NCBI GenBank assembly: GCA_000437515.1
Contig: FR898393.1
Coordinates: 128 to 19,631 of the forward strand
Direction of reading: 5' to 3'
Length of the DNA stretch: 19,504 nucleotides
DNA from: Acidiphilium sp. CAG:727
Lineage (GTDB): Bacteria; Bacillota; Clostridia; Christensenellales; Borkfalkiaceae
Position numbers and translations under genes: made by a program. Within the stretch, counting starts at the first letter, position 1; every line of letters starts with the position of its first letter. The notes under the pieces were generated by a model that was not told the origin of the DNA, did not search any database, and saw nothing but the letters and a program-made list of their open reading frames with translations. Positions 7,489 through 19,319 of this stretch are shown one piece after another.

Positions 7489-7518
7489 ATTATATATTGT
7501 CGGTCGGTCGGTTGTCAA
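7489..7518 (-). promoter_or_regulatory. sigma-A promoter of the zinc-ribbon/ABC/bioY operon
   Basis: On the minus strand, TTGACA (7518-7513) and TATAAT (7494-7489) are separated by 18 bases. The spacer contains a CCGA triplication. Transcription would start near 7482, giving a leader of about 60 nt. No other comparable promoter was seen between here and bioY. Confidence 0.82.
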
Positions 7519-7560
7519 TCGTTTTAGCCAGAAAACACGGCGCAAGACCGAGTTCAAACG

Positions 7561-7598
7561 CAATAAAAATACGGGCGAAAACCGAAGTTTTCGCCCGT
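7561..7598 (-). terminator. intrinsic terminator of rpoBC
   Basis: On the minus strand, ACGGGCGAAAAC pairs perfectly with GTTTTCGCCCGT (12 bp; 7598-7587 and 7582-7571) around a stable TTCG tetraloop, followed by ATTTTTATTG. It lies about 22 bases after the rpoC stop. No ribosomal protein gene, rpsL or fusA follows, so the rpoBC transcript ends here. Confidence 0.94.
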
Positions 7599-7620
7599 AA
7601 GGCATAGTTTGTTCTTATTT

Positions 7621-11427
<3,807 letters not shown>

Positions 11428-11440
11428 TTCTTACCTCCGC

Positions 11441-14400
11441 TTAAATATCGTCGTCCGAGTCTAAATCGTCGAGATCGTCGTAATCGTCGAACAAGTCGCT
11501 CGATTTGAAATCTTCGTCGTCCGCCGCGGGAGCGATAGTGTCGAGATCGTCGAAAAGAAGATTCTCGTCGTCATCTTCTTCCGCCGCGCCGTGTTCTTCG
11601 TCCTTGCCGAGATCGAGATCGACGTAATCGTAACGTTCTTTCTCCCTTTCGCCGAGATTGACGTCGTCGACGTCTTCGGTAAGGTCTTTAAGATTGATTT
11701 CTTCGTGGTTTTCGGTAAGCACTTTCATATCGAGAGCAAGCGATTGCAACTCTTTGAGAAGAACTTTGAAGGATTCGGGGATACCCGGTTCGGAAATGTC
11801 GTTGCCCTTTACGATCGATTCGTAGGTCTTTACCCTGCCGACGACGTCGTCGGATTTGACCGTAAGAATTTCCTGCAAAATATGCGACGCGCCGTACGCT
11901 TCGAGCGCCCAGACTTCCATTTCGCCGAAACGCTGTCCGCCGAATTGGGCTTTACCGCCGAGGGGTTGTTGCGTTACCACCGAGTACGGTCCTACCGAAC
12001 GAGCGTGGATCTTATCGTCTACGAGGTGGTGCAACTTAATCATATACATATAACCGACGGTTACTCTGTGTTCGAACGGTTCGCCCGTTCTTCCGTCGTA
12101 AAGTTGAATCTTGCCGTCTACTTCGCCGTAGGGGTTGACGAAGTGATTTTCGCGGAGAAGTTCTCTTATATCGGTTTCGCTCGCGCCGTCGAATACGGGG
12201 GTTGCGATCTTCCAGCCGAGTTGCTTGCATACGAGCGAAAGGTGTACTTCGAGTACCTGACCGATGTTCATACGCGAGGGAACGCCCAGCGGGTTAAGAA
12301 CGATCTGGAGCGGCGTACCGTCTGCCATAAACGGCATATCCGCTTCGGGAAGTATTCTCGAAACGACGCCCTTATTACCGTAACGTCCCGCCATCTTGTC
12401 GCCGACGGAAATCTTTCTCTTCTGCGCGATATAAACTCTTATAAGTTTGTTTACGCCGGGAGAAAGTTCGTCTTTGTTGGCTCTCGTGAACCTCTTTACG
12501 TCTACGACTATACCGCCTTCGCCGTGAGGAACGCGGAGCGAGGAATCTCTTACTTCTCTCGCCTTATCGCCGAAGATTGCCCTTAAAAGCCTTTCTTCGG
12601 GCGTGAGTTCGGTTTCTCCCTTCGGGGTAACCTTTCCTACGAGAATATCGCCGCTGGTAACTTCCGCGCCTATTCTTATGATACCTTCTTCGTCGAGGTC
12701 TTTAAGCGCGTCGTCGCCGACGTTGGGAATATCTCTCGTAATCTCTTCGTCGCCGAGTCTGGTTTCGCGACACTCGATTTCGTGTTCTTCTATATGGATA
12801 GAAGTGAAAAGGTCGTTCTGAACGAGTTTTTCGGAGAGAAGTATAGCGTCTTCGTAGTTATAACCTTCCCACGTCATGAAGCCTATGAGAATGTTTCTGC
12901 CGAGCGCGAGTTCGCCGTCGCATGTCGCGGGGCCGTCGGCGAGAATGTCGCCTTTCTTCACCTTGTCGCCCGTGCTTACGATGGGATGTTGGTTAAGACA
13001 CGTACCCTGGTTGGAACGCGTGAATTTTTTAAGATTGTAAACCCTGTCGGATCCGAGCGCGGTGCCGTCGTCTTCGGTAACGATTATCTCGCTGCCCGAA
13101 ACGTATTTGACCGTACCCGCCTCTTTCGCGATGACGAGAACGCCCGAATCGTAAGCGATTTTCGCTTCGATGCCCGTACCTACGATAGGAGTTTCGGGTT
13201 TGAGAAGCGGAACTGCCTGACGTTGCATGTTAGAGCCCATGAGCGCGCGGTTCGTATCGCAGTTTTCAAGGAAGGGAATAAGCGCGGTGGCGACCGAAAC
13301 GAGTTGCTTCGGCGATACGTCAACGTAGTCGATTTCTTCTTTCGGAAGTTCGGTGATTTCGTCCCTTCTTCTGCAAGCGACACGCGCGTTCAGGAATCTG
13401 CCCTCTTCGTCGAGCGGTTCGTTTGCCTGCGCGATTACGAAAGCGTCTTCTTCGTCGGCGGTAAGGTAATCTACTATATCCGTAACCTTGCCCGTCGCTT
13501 TATCTACTCTTCTGTAAGCCGATTCGATAAATCCGTATTCGTTTACTTTGGCGTAAGCCGAAAGCGAAGTGATAAGACCGATGTTCTGACCTTCGGGGGT
13601 TTCTATCGGACACATACGTCCGTAGTGAGTATAGTGAACGTCGCGGACTTCGAAAGTGGCGCGTTCTCTGTTCAAGCCGCCCGGCCCCAATGCGGAAAGT
13701 TTACGCTTATGCGTAAGTTCGGCGATCGGGTTCGTCTGATCCATGAATTGAGAAAGTTGCGACGATCCGAAAAACTCTTTGATCGCGCTCGATACGGGAC
13801 GCACGTTTACGAGTCCCGTCGGCGATACGTCTTTGGGATCCTGCGTGGACATTCTCTCTTTGATAACCCTTTCGAGTCTTGAAATACCGATTCTGAACTG
13901 GTTCTGCAAAAGTTCGCCTACCGAGCGGACTCTTCTGTTGCCGAGGTGGTCGATATTGTCTACCGTGCCGATGCCGTAGTTAAGGTCGAGGTTCAAAGAT
14001 ACCGTCGCGACGATGTCGTCTACCGTGATATGTTTATGGTTGAGCTTGTCGAGAGCGAGTTTGACGTTCTTCTTCTGCTCCGCAGAGAGTTTTTCGGGAA
14101 CTTCCCCGCCGAGAATATCGAACAACTGACCGCAGGAGTAAACGAACTTTCTGCGAAGTTCTCTTCTCTTTTCGGCGTTCTTCTTGTCTTCGGGTTTGAG
14201 TTCCGCTCCGTCTTCCGCGACGACTTCGGACATATAGAATACGTTATTGATTTCTTCTACGTGTCTGTCGGCGACGTCTTCTACCGTGCTGCCTTTGAGT
14301 TCTTCCGCCAAAGACTTTTCAAACCTGAAATTGGGATAATGTATGTTTTCGGTAAGACCGAAGATATGGTGATCAAGCCCCGTAATCGCCTTGAATTCGA

Positions 14401-15430
14401 CTACGTTGTTGGCAATAATCTTATGAGGACCCGCTTCGGTCGCGACCATAATTTCGTTTATACCGCTGTTTTGTATAAGTTTCGCGGCTTCGGCGGAGAT
14501 GACTTCGCCTTTCGCGGCGAGCAGTTCGCCGTCTTCGTTTACTATATCTTCGTAAGCGGTGCAACCTACCGCCCTTACGCCCATATTGAGGCGTTTGTTG
14601 AACTTATATCTGCCGACTTTCGCGCAGTCGTAACGGCGCGGATCGTAAAAGAGATTTTTCAGTTGAATTCTTACGGCTTCGCCGGTGGGAACTTCGCCGG
14701 GACGGATACGTCTGTAAAGTTCGTACAAACCGCCCTCTTCGGTACAGTCGGTATCTTTCGCCATCGTCGCCTTTATCATAGCGTCGTCGCCGAAAATCGC
14801 CGTGATTTCTTCGTTCGTACCGAAGCCGAGCGCGCGCAAAAGCAAGGACGCCGTAAGTTTACGCGTTCTGTCTACTTTTACCCAAAGCACGTTATCCGCG
14901 TCCTGTTCGAATTCGAGCCACGCGCCTCTGTTGGGGATAACCGTCGTCTGATAGAGTTTTTTACCCGACTTGGAATATTCGAAACCGTTGTATACGCCGG
15001 GGGAACGAACGAGTTGCGAAACGATAACGCGTTCCGCGCCGTTGATGATGAACGAACCGTTGTCGGTCATCTTCGGAAGTTCGCCCATGAAAACGTCCTG
15101 ATCGATGATTTCGCCCGTAACCTTATTGACAAGCCTTACTTTTACCTTTAACTGAACGGCGTACGTGGCGTCGCGGTCGCGACATTCCTTTTCGTCGTAC
15201 TTGGGTTTGTCCGCAAGAGAGTGGTCGAGAAAGTAGAGTTCGAAACGATCCGAATAGTCGGTAATCGGCGAATAATCTTCGAAAACTTCGCTGATCCCTT
15301 CTTCGATGAAACTCTTGTAAGAATCGCGTTGAATCTCGATAAGATAGGGCATCGGCTGCACTTCTTCGATCTTCGCAAACGTTCTTCTCTCGACGTTGCC
15401 GAACCTTCTGATAGGTAAATTGCGCGTCAT
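11441..15430 (-). CDS. rpoB: DNA-directed RNA polymerase subunit beta
   Basis: This is the second largest core polymerase subunit and the target of rifampicin. The rifampicin region (about 553-583) reads FFGSSQLSQFMDQTNP onward. The residues matching E. coli D516, H526 and S531 are the sensitive forms (D564, H574, S579), while E. coli R529 is lysine (K577). MCPIETPEGQNIGLI (606-620) and the conserved IDHLGNRR (493-500) are present. The 1329 residues exceed B. subtilis RpoB (1193). The extra length lies mainly in a lysine/glutamate-rich stretch around 350-462 in the beta2-lobe region and in a very acidic C-terminal tail (last 45 residues mostly D and E). AAAGGAGAG lies 8 bases before ATG. A perfect promoter lies about 170 bases upstream, and no rplJ or rplL precedes the gene. 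Confidence 0.98.
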   Translation of the reverse strand: MTRNLPIRRFGNVERRTFAKIEEVQPMPYLIEIQRDSYKSFIEEGISEVFEDYSPITDYSDRFELYFLDHSLADKPKYDEKECRDRDATYAVQLKVKVRLVNKVTGEIIDQDVFMGELPKMTDNGSFIINGAERVIVSQLVRSPGVYNGFEYSKSGKKLYQTTVIPNRGAWLEFEQDADNVLWVKVDRTRKLTASLLLRALGFGTNEEITAIFGDDAMIKATMAKDTDCTEEGGLYELYRRIRPGEVPTGEAVRIQLKNLFYDPRRYDCAKVGRYKFNKRLNMGVRAVGCTAYEDIVNEDGELLAAKGEVISAEAAKLIQNSGINEIMVATEAGPHKIIANNVVEFKAITGLDHHIFGLTENIHYPNFRFEKSLAEELKGSTVEDVADRHVEEINNVFYMSEVVAEDGAELKPEDKKNAEKRRELRRKFVYSCGQLFDILGGEVPEKLSAEQKKNVKLALDKLNHKHITVDDIVATVSLNLDLNYGIGTVDNIDHLGNRRVRSVGELLQNQFRIGISRLERVIKERMSTQDPKDVSPTGLVNVRPVSSAIKEFFGSSQLSQFMDQTNPIAELTHKRKLSALGPGGLNRERATFEVRDVHYTHYGRMCPIETPEGQNIGLITSLSAYAKVNEYGFIESAYRRVDKATGKVTDIVDYLTADEEDAFVIAQANEPLDEEGRFLNARVACRRRDEITELPKEEIDYVDVSPKQLVSVATALIPFLENCDTNRALMGSNMQRQAVPLLKPETPIVGTGIEAKIAYDSGVLVIAKEAGTVKYVSGSEIIVTEDDGTALGSDRVYNLKKFTRSNQGTCLNQHPIVSTGDKVKKGDILADGPATCDGELALGRNILIGFMTWEGYNYEDAILLSEKLVQNDLFTSIHIEEHEIECRETRLGDEEITRDIPNVGDDALKDLDEEGIIRIGAEVTSGDILVGKVTPKGETELTPEERLLRAIFGDKAREVRDSSLRVPHGEGGIVVDVKRFTRANKDELSPGVNKLIRVYIAQKRKISVGDKMAGRYGNKGVVSRILPEADMPFMADGTPLQIVLNPLGVPSRMNIGQVLEVHLSLVCKQLGWKIATPVFDGASETDIRELLRENHFVNPYGEVDGKIQLYDGRTGEPFEHRVTVGYMYMIKLHHLVDDKIHARSVGPYSVVTQQPLGGKAQFGGQRFGEMEVWALEAYGASHILQEILTVKSDDVVGRVKTYESIVKGNDISEPGIPESFKVLLKELQSLALDMKVLTENHEEINLKDLTEDVDDVNLGEREKERYDYVDLDLGKDEEHGAAEEDDDENLLFDDLDTIAPAADDEDFKSSDLFDDYDDLDDLDSDDDI

Positions 15431-15465
15431 TAAAATCTCTCCTTTGATTTTTATTGCAAATTGTC

Positions 15466-15494
15466 TTGATTTAATTTTCGTTTAGGTGTATAAT
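15466..15494 (+). promoter_or_regulatory. sigma-A promoter for rqcP-ispDF-radA
   Basis: On the plus strand, TTGATT (15466-15471) and TATAAT (15489-15494) are separated by 17 bases, a near-consensus match. Transcription would start near 15501 and give a leader of about 178 nt before rqcP. The promoter lies inside the rpoB leader and faces the rpoB promoter. No better plus-strand promoter was seen closer to rqcP. Confidence 0.68.
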
Positions 15495-15512
15495 CGTGCC
15501 GTAAGCGATAAG

Positions 15513-15540
15513 AAAATCATGCGTTTCGTTACGCGATTTT
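15513..15540 (+). other. hairpin in the rqcP leader, possible attenuator
   Basis: AAAATC, a two-base bulge and GCGT pair with ACGC and GATTTT around a TTCGTT loop (10 bp in all), and five T run through the end. On the plus strand this resembles a weak early terminator about 12-40 nt into the rqcP transcript. It also lies in the rpoB leader in the opposite sense. This is a structural observation only. Confidence 0.3.
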
Positions 15541-15600
15541 TACTAAAAAAAGTCAAAAAGGCGTAAAAAGACGCTATTATAGATTTTATAGCATTATGAG

Positions 15601-15629
15601 ATTATAGGGCAAAATCTACAATCTGTCAA
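15601..15629 (-). promoter_or_regulatory. sigma-A promoter of rpoBC with AT-rich UP-like region
   Basis: On the minus strand, TTGACA (15629-15624) and TATAAT (15606-15601) are separated by exactly 17 bases, a perfect consensus. About 45 bases upstream are A/T tracts resembling an UP element. Transcription would start near 15594, giving a leader of about 164 nt. This suits a strong housekeeping promoter. Confidence 0.92.
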
Positions 15630-15678
15630 GCGTTTTGAACGTTTTTAATAAAATTACTAAAAAAATCGGTGAATTTTT

Positions 15679-15921
15679 ATGAGAATAGACAAATTTCTGA
15701 AAGTTTCGCGGTTGCTTAAACGCCGTACAGTCGCCAACGACGCCGTAAAAGGCGGTAGAGTAATGGTCGGCGGAAGAGAAGTAAAACCCGCCTATCAACT
15801 TAAAATCGGCGACGAAGTGGAAATCCGTTTCGGCGACGAAACGGTAAAATTCCGCGTTTTATCGCTTAATCCCGTCGTTAAAAAAGACGACGCTTCTTCA
15901 CTTTACGAGATAATACGATGA
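15679..15921 (+). CDS. rqcP: S4-domain RNA-binding protein, RqcP type (YabO/Hsp15 family)
   Basis: The 80 residues are a single S4 RNA-binding domain: MRIDKFLKVSRLLKRR at the start, then the GGRVMVGGREVKPAYQLKIGDEV core (given in part). The length matches Bacillota RqcP, which works with RqcH on stalled 50S subunits to add C-terminal alanine tails to nascent chains; Hsp15 of proteobacteria is the longer relative. RqcH is not in the window, so the role is taken from family knowledge. The ribosome site is GGTGA, six bases before ATG, an unusual but valid anti-SD match. The stop overlaps the ispDF start by ATGA. Confidence 0.88.
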   Translation: MRIDKFLKVSRLLKRRTVANDAVKGGRVMVGGREVKPAYQLKIGDEVEIRFGDETVKFRVLSLNPVVKKDDASSLYEIIR

Positions 15922-17051
15922 CTTCGGCGGTACTCGTGTGCGCGGGCAAAGGCGAACGCGCGAATTTCGGATTCAATAAACTTCTTAAAGAAGTAGACGG
16001 CGTGCCCGTATTCGAGAAAACCCTTTACGCGTTTTATTCTCACCCCGCGATCGACGAAATAATCGTCGTATGCGCGGAAAAAGACGAAGCGACGTTTTCG
16101 GCGATTGCGGAAAAACTCGGCGCGAAAGTAAAATTCGTCCGCGGCGGCAAAGACCGCTCGGCTTCGGTTGAAAACGGAGTAAACGAGGCGAAAGGCGAAA
16201 TAGTCGTCGTGCACGACGGGGCTCGACCTTTCGTTTCGGCGAAAATAATTACGGACTGCGTGAACTCGGCGATAGAGTTCGGTTCGGGCGTGGCGTGCGT
16301 CCCCGCCACCGACACCACGGCGAAAATCGCCTACGACGGCGAAGACAAATATATAGTTTCCGCTGCGCGCAATAATATATATAAGGTCCAGACGCCGCAG
16401 GCGTTTAACAAAAAATTACTTCTGAAAGCCTTTTCGCTTAAAACCGGCGACGAAGTATTTACGGACGAATCGGGGCTGTTTGCGAAATATATCGGGCGAT
16501 GCAGAGCGGTAAACGGTAACGAACGAAACCGTAAACTTACCACGGCGGAAGATTTTGCCCCGGGCGAAAATCTGCGCGCCGGCGTCGGGTTCGATTTGCA
16601 CAGACTCGTCGAGGGCAGAAAACTCGTACTCGGCGGAATAGAAATCCCGAACGACAAAGGCTTACTCGGTCACAGCGACGCGGACGTACTTCTTCACGCG
16701 GTTTCGGACGCGCTTTTGTCTTCTGCGTCGCTGGGCGATATAGGCAAGCACTTCCCCGACACCGACGAAAAGTATAAAGGCGTTTCGAGCGTTATATTAT
16801 TCGATAAGGTAAAAGAAATGCTCGAAGAAAACGGATATAAAATAGTAAACGTAAGCGCGGTAATAATGGCGCAAAAACCGAAGTTATCGCCGTTCGTAAA
16901 AGCGATGACGGAAAATCTCGCTTCGCTTTGCGGCGTAGCGCCCGACCGCGTAGGAATCACCTGCACCACTTTGGAAGGGATAGGCACGGTAGGCAGAGAA
17001 GAAGGCATAGCGGTATCGGCTTACTGTTTAACGGAGAAAATCACCCGATAA
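15918..17051 (+). CDS. ispDF: bifunctional IspD-IspF (MEP isoprenoid pathway)
   Basis: This is a fusion enzyme for two non-consecutive steps of the MEP pathway: cytidylyl transfer to 2-C-methyl-D-erythritol 4-phosphate (IspD) and cyclisation to MEcPP (IspF); IspE must act in between. IspD occupies about residues 1-212, with the nucleotide-binding start VCAGKGER (7-14) and VVVHDGARPF (96-105). After a short linker near 213-219, IspF starts at AGVGFDLHR, with metal ligands D225, H227 and H260, the GHSDADVLLHAVSDAL segment (251-266) and the DIGKHFPDTD motif (273-282). Both halves look complete at 377 residues. The start overlaps the rqcP stop (ATGA), so the two are translationally coupled. Fusions are best known from proteobacteria; here it sits in a Bacillota-like context. 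Confidence 0.95.
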   Translation: MTSAVLVCAGKGERANFGFNKLLKEVDGVPVFEKTLYAFYSHPAIDEIIVVCAEKDEATFSAIAEKLGAKVKFVRGGKDRSASVENGVNEAKGEIVVVHDGARPFVSAKIITDCVNSAIEFGSGVACVPATDTTAKIAYDGEDKYIVSAARNNIYKVQTPQAFNKKLLLKAFSLKTGDEVFTDESGLFAKYIGRCRAVNGNERNRKLTTAEDFAPGENLRAGVGFDLHRLVEGRKLVLGGIEIPNDKGLLGHSDADVLLHAVSDALLSSASLGDIGKHFPDTDEKYKGVSSVILFDKVKEMLEENGYKIVNVSAVIMAQKPKLSPFVKAMTENLASLCGVAPDRVGITCTTLEGIGTVGREEGIAVSAYCLTEKITR

Positions 17052-17074
17052 ATCCGCAACGACGGGTTAAAAAC

Positions 17075-17107
17075 GTCATCCCGAGCGATGCGAAGCCCCG
17101 CGGAGCG
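17075..17107. repeat. possible fragment of an interspersed intergenic element
   Basis: The segment beginning GTCATCCCGAGCGATGCGAA and continuing through CCCCGCGGAGCG resembles the GTCAT-(C/T)CCGAGCGAAGCG-type elements that I recall being scattered between genes in many gut bacterial genomes. There is only one copy here, in the 88-base gap between ispDF and radA, so its repeat nature cannot be shown from this window. Confidence 0.3.
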
Positions 17108-17139
17108 TGTAAACATTTATAAAATCATAGGAAAAACGT

Positions 17140-18519
17140 ATGGCAAAAACCAAAACGACGAGCAGATACGTATGCTCGGAATGCGGCGCGGTAACACCCG
17201 GCTGGCTCGGAAGATGTCCGTCCTGCGGCACTTTCGGCTCGATAACCGAAGAACTTATCGAAACCGCAACGCAAAACGACAAAAAACAAACGCAGAGAAA
17301 CTACGAACGCCCCGTAAGACTGGGCGACGTGGCGGCGGAAAAGACCGTAAGAATAAATTCGGGCGTGGACGAACTCGACACCGTTCTCGGCGGCGGTATA
17401 GTACCGTCGTCGCTCGTACTTCTCGGCGGCGACCCCGGCATAGGCAAATCCACACTTATGACGCAGGTAGCGTGTACGCTTTCCGAAAAATACAAAGTGC
17501 TTTACGCTTCGGCGGAAGAGAGCCGCGCGCAGGTAAGAATGAGATGCGAAAGGCTTAAAGGCGATTTTTCGGAACTTATGGTGATAAACGAAACCTCGCT
17601 CGACAATATTTTAGACTGCGCCGACGGATACGACTTTTTAATCGTGGACTCCATTCAGGCGGTCTACCTCGAAGAAATGAATTCTTCGGCGGGCAGCGTG
17701 GGGCAGATTAAAGAGTGCGCTTCCCGTCTTATGCGTTTTGCAAAGTCGGGTAAAACGACCGTATTCGTAATAGGGCACGTAACCAAAGACGGCGCGATCG
17801 CGGGGCCGAAAGTTCTCGAACACATTATGGATACGGTACTCTATTTCGAGGGGCAACCGCAGGACAACTACAAACTTCTGCGCGCGGTCAAAAACCGTTT
17901 CGGTTCGGCGCAGGAAGTCGGCGTTTTCGAAATGCGCGAAGACGGCGTACGCGGGGTTAAAGACTACGACGGCATTTTCGTTTCCGACGAACGCGGTAAC
18001 GAACCCGGTACGATAGTAACCCCTACGATTTCGGGCAACAGGTGCATGGCGGTAGAGATTCAGACGCTGCTTTCCAAAACCGCTTTCGGGCTTCCGAGAA
18101 GAATGCCGGTAGGGATAGATATGAACAGGCTGCTTTTAATGCTCGCCGTAATGGAAAAACGCGCGTATACGCCGTTTTACGCGCTCGACGTATACGTGAA
18201 CGTAATGGGAGGAATAAAACTCTCGGAGCCGGCTGCGGATCTTGCGGTTGCGCTCGCCTTAGCAAGCGGAGCGAACAATATACCCGTACCGAAAGAAGTC
18301 TGCGCTTTCGGCGAAATAGGTCTGACGGGCGAAGTAAGAGGCGTTACGCAAGCCGAAAAACGCGTCGCGGAATGCGTAAGGCTGGGCGCGAAAAAAATCG
18401 TTCTGCCCGCCAAAAACCGCGACGGCATGCAAAAATTCGCCGGTAAAGTCGAACTCGTATACGTTAAACACGTTTATCAGGCTATAAAACTTATATTTAC
18501 GAACGAAAAGCAACTCTGA
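17140..18519 (+). CDS. radA: DNA repair protein RadA (Sms)
   Basis: This is a RecA-like ATPase that promotes branch migration in recombinational repair. The 459 residues match the normal RadA length (about 455-460). They show the N-terminal zinc finger (C12, C15, C26, C29), Walker A GGDPGIGKST (96-105), Walker B FLIVDSIQ (166-173), the RadA-specific KNRFG motif (251-255), and a C-terminal Lon-like domain (about 285-455). The usual SGEES motif reads SAEES here (124-128). AGGA lies seven bases before ATG. The TGA stop is followed by a further 38 open codons in the same frame that end on the start codon of the next gene. Confidence 0.97.
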   Translation: MAKTKTTSRYVCSECGAVTPGWLGRCPSCGTFGSITEELIETATQNDKKQTQRNYERPVRLGDVAAEKTVRINSGVDELDTVLGGGIVPSSLVLLGGDPGIGKSTLMTQVACTLSEKYKVLYASAEESRAQVRMRCERLKGDFSELMVINETSLDNILDCADGYDFLIVDSIQAVYLEEMNSSAGSVGQIKECASRLMRFAKSGKTTVFVIGHVTKDGAIAGPKVLEHIMDTVLYFEGQPQDNYKLLRAVKNRFGSAQEVGVFEMREDGVRGVKDYDGIFVSDERGNEPGTIVTPTISGNRCMAVEIQTLLSKTAFGLPRRMPVGIDMNRLLLMLAVMEKRAYTPFYALDVYVNVMGGIKLSEPAADLAVALALASGANNIPVPKEVCAFGEIGLTGEVRGVTQAEKRVAECVRLGAKKIVLPAKNRDGMQKFAGKVELVYVKHVYQAIKLIFTNEKQL

Positions 18520-18636
18520 ACGGCAGCAAACGACGAAGAAGTAAAAAACGAGCCGTTTAGCGGCGCTGAAAAAGACGAATACCCGGCGGGCGCGTTTCGC
18601 CCCGCAAAAAATCGGAAGAAGAATAAAATTTTATGA
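18520..18636 (+). other. 38-codon open frame continuing radA past its TGA stop
   Basis: Directly after the radA TGA, the same frame stays open for 38 codons and stops at a TGA that overlaps the next gene's ATG as ATGA. The predicted peptide is hydrophilic (TAANDEEVKNEPFSGAEKDE, then a lysine/arginine-rich end) and uses the window's common codons (GAC, GAA, AAC, CCG, GGC). It has no start codon of its own. It could be a readthrough tail, a former C-terminal extension lost by mutation, a sequencing error, or chance. Confidence 0.4.
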
Positions 18637-19319
18637 AAATCTACGGCTTATACAAACGTTACGGAACGGATAAAGTTTTTCGCGGCCGCTTCGCCCTCTG
18701 GCGAAGCGCGGGCGTCGACGTCGTATACGCCGTATTTCGCCTTATAACGGGCTTTATATACGACTCGAAGTGGTTCGTAACGCTTGCCTTATACTACCTC
18801 GGACTAAGCGTTATAAGATTCACCCTTATACGCTCGTACGACAGAGTTTCGAAAGACCGCGAAAAGTACGATATTAAATTTGAATACGGGCGTTATCGCT
18901 TATCGGCGATATTTTTGCTGATTTTAACACTTCCCCTTTCGGGTATGGCGGCGCAGACCGTAATCGAAAATTCGAGTTTCAATTATCCGGGGCTCGTCAT
19001 TTACGCCTCCGCGACGTATACGTTTTACATCGCGACGATGGCAATTATAAACGTAGTACGGTATAGAGAAATCGGCAGCCCCATACTTTCGGCGTCAAAA
19101 GCGATAACTCTCGCAACCGCCGCAGTATCTCTGTTCGGTTTACAGACCGCAATGTTATCGCATTTTTCCGGAAACGACACGGCGTTCAAGATGATTATGA
19201 ACGCCGTAACGGGCGGAATGGTTATAGTCGTGGTAATCGCTTTGGCGATATATATGATTATAACTTCAACGCAAAAAATAAAAGATCTGAACGAACCGAT
19301 CGGAAAGCAAATATCTTAA
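18633..19319 (+). CDS. six-helix membrane protein, function unknown
   Basis: I do not recognise this family with confidence. The 228 residues contain about six membrane segments (26-43, 47-66, 90-108, 119-142, 153-173 and 188-211), a basic N-terminus (KIYGLYKRYGTDKVFRGRF) and a short polar C-terminus. No transport signature, catalytic motif or signal peptidase site is evident. It follows radA on the same strand after 113 bases with no terminator between, so it may be the last gene of the rqcP-ispDF-radA transcript. The ribosome site is weak (GGAAGAAG, about 12 bases upstream), consistent with coupling to upstream translation. An uncharacterised clostridial membrane family is the most that can be said. 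Confidence 0.75.
   Translation: MKIYGLYKRYGTDKVFRGRFALWRSAGVDVVYAVFRLITGFIYDSKWFVTLALYYLGLSVIRFTLIRSYDRVSKDREKYDIKFEYGRYRLSAIFLLILTLPLSGMAAQTVIENSSFNYPGLVIYASATYTFYIATMAIINVVRYREIGSPILSASKAITLATAAVSLFGLQTAMLSHFSGNDTAFKMIMNAVTGGMVIVVVIALAIYMIITSTQKIKDLNEPIGKQIS

Noticed and set aside
13690..13780. Rifampicin-resistance mutation in rpoB
   Set aside because: The main resistance positions (D516, H526 and S531 by E. coli numbering) carry the sensitive residues. Only R529 is lysine, whose effect is unknown and which may be a lineage feature.
18579..18610. Intrinsic terminator after radA
   Set aside because: The GGGCG/CGCCC hairpin is followed on the plus strand by an A-run, not a T-run, so it would not terminate radA transcription.
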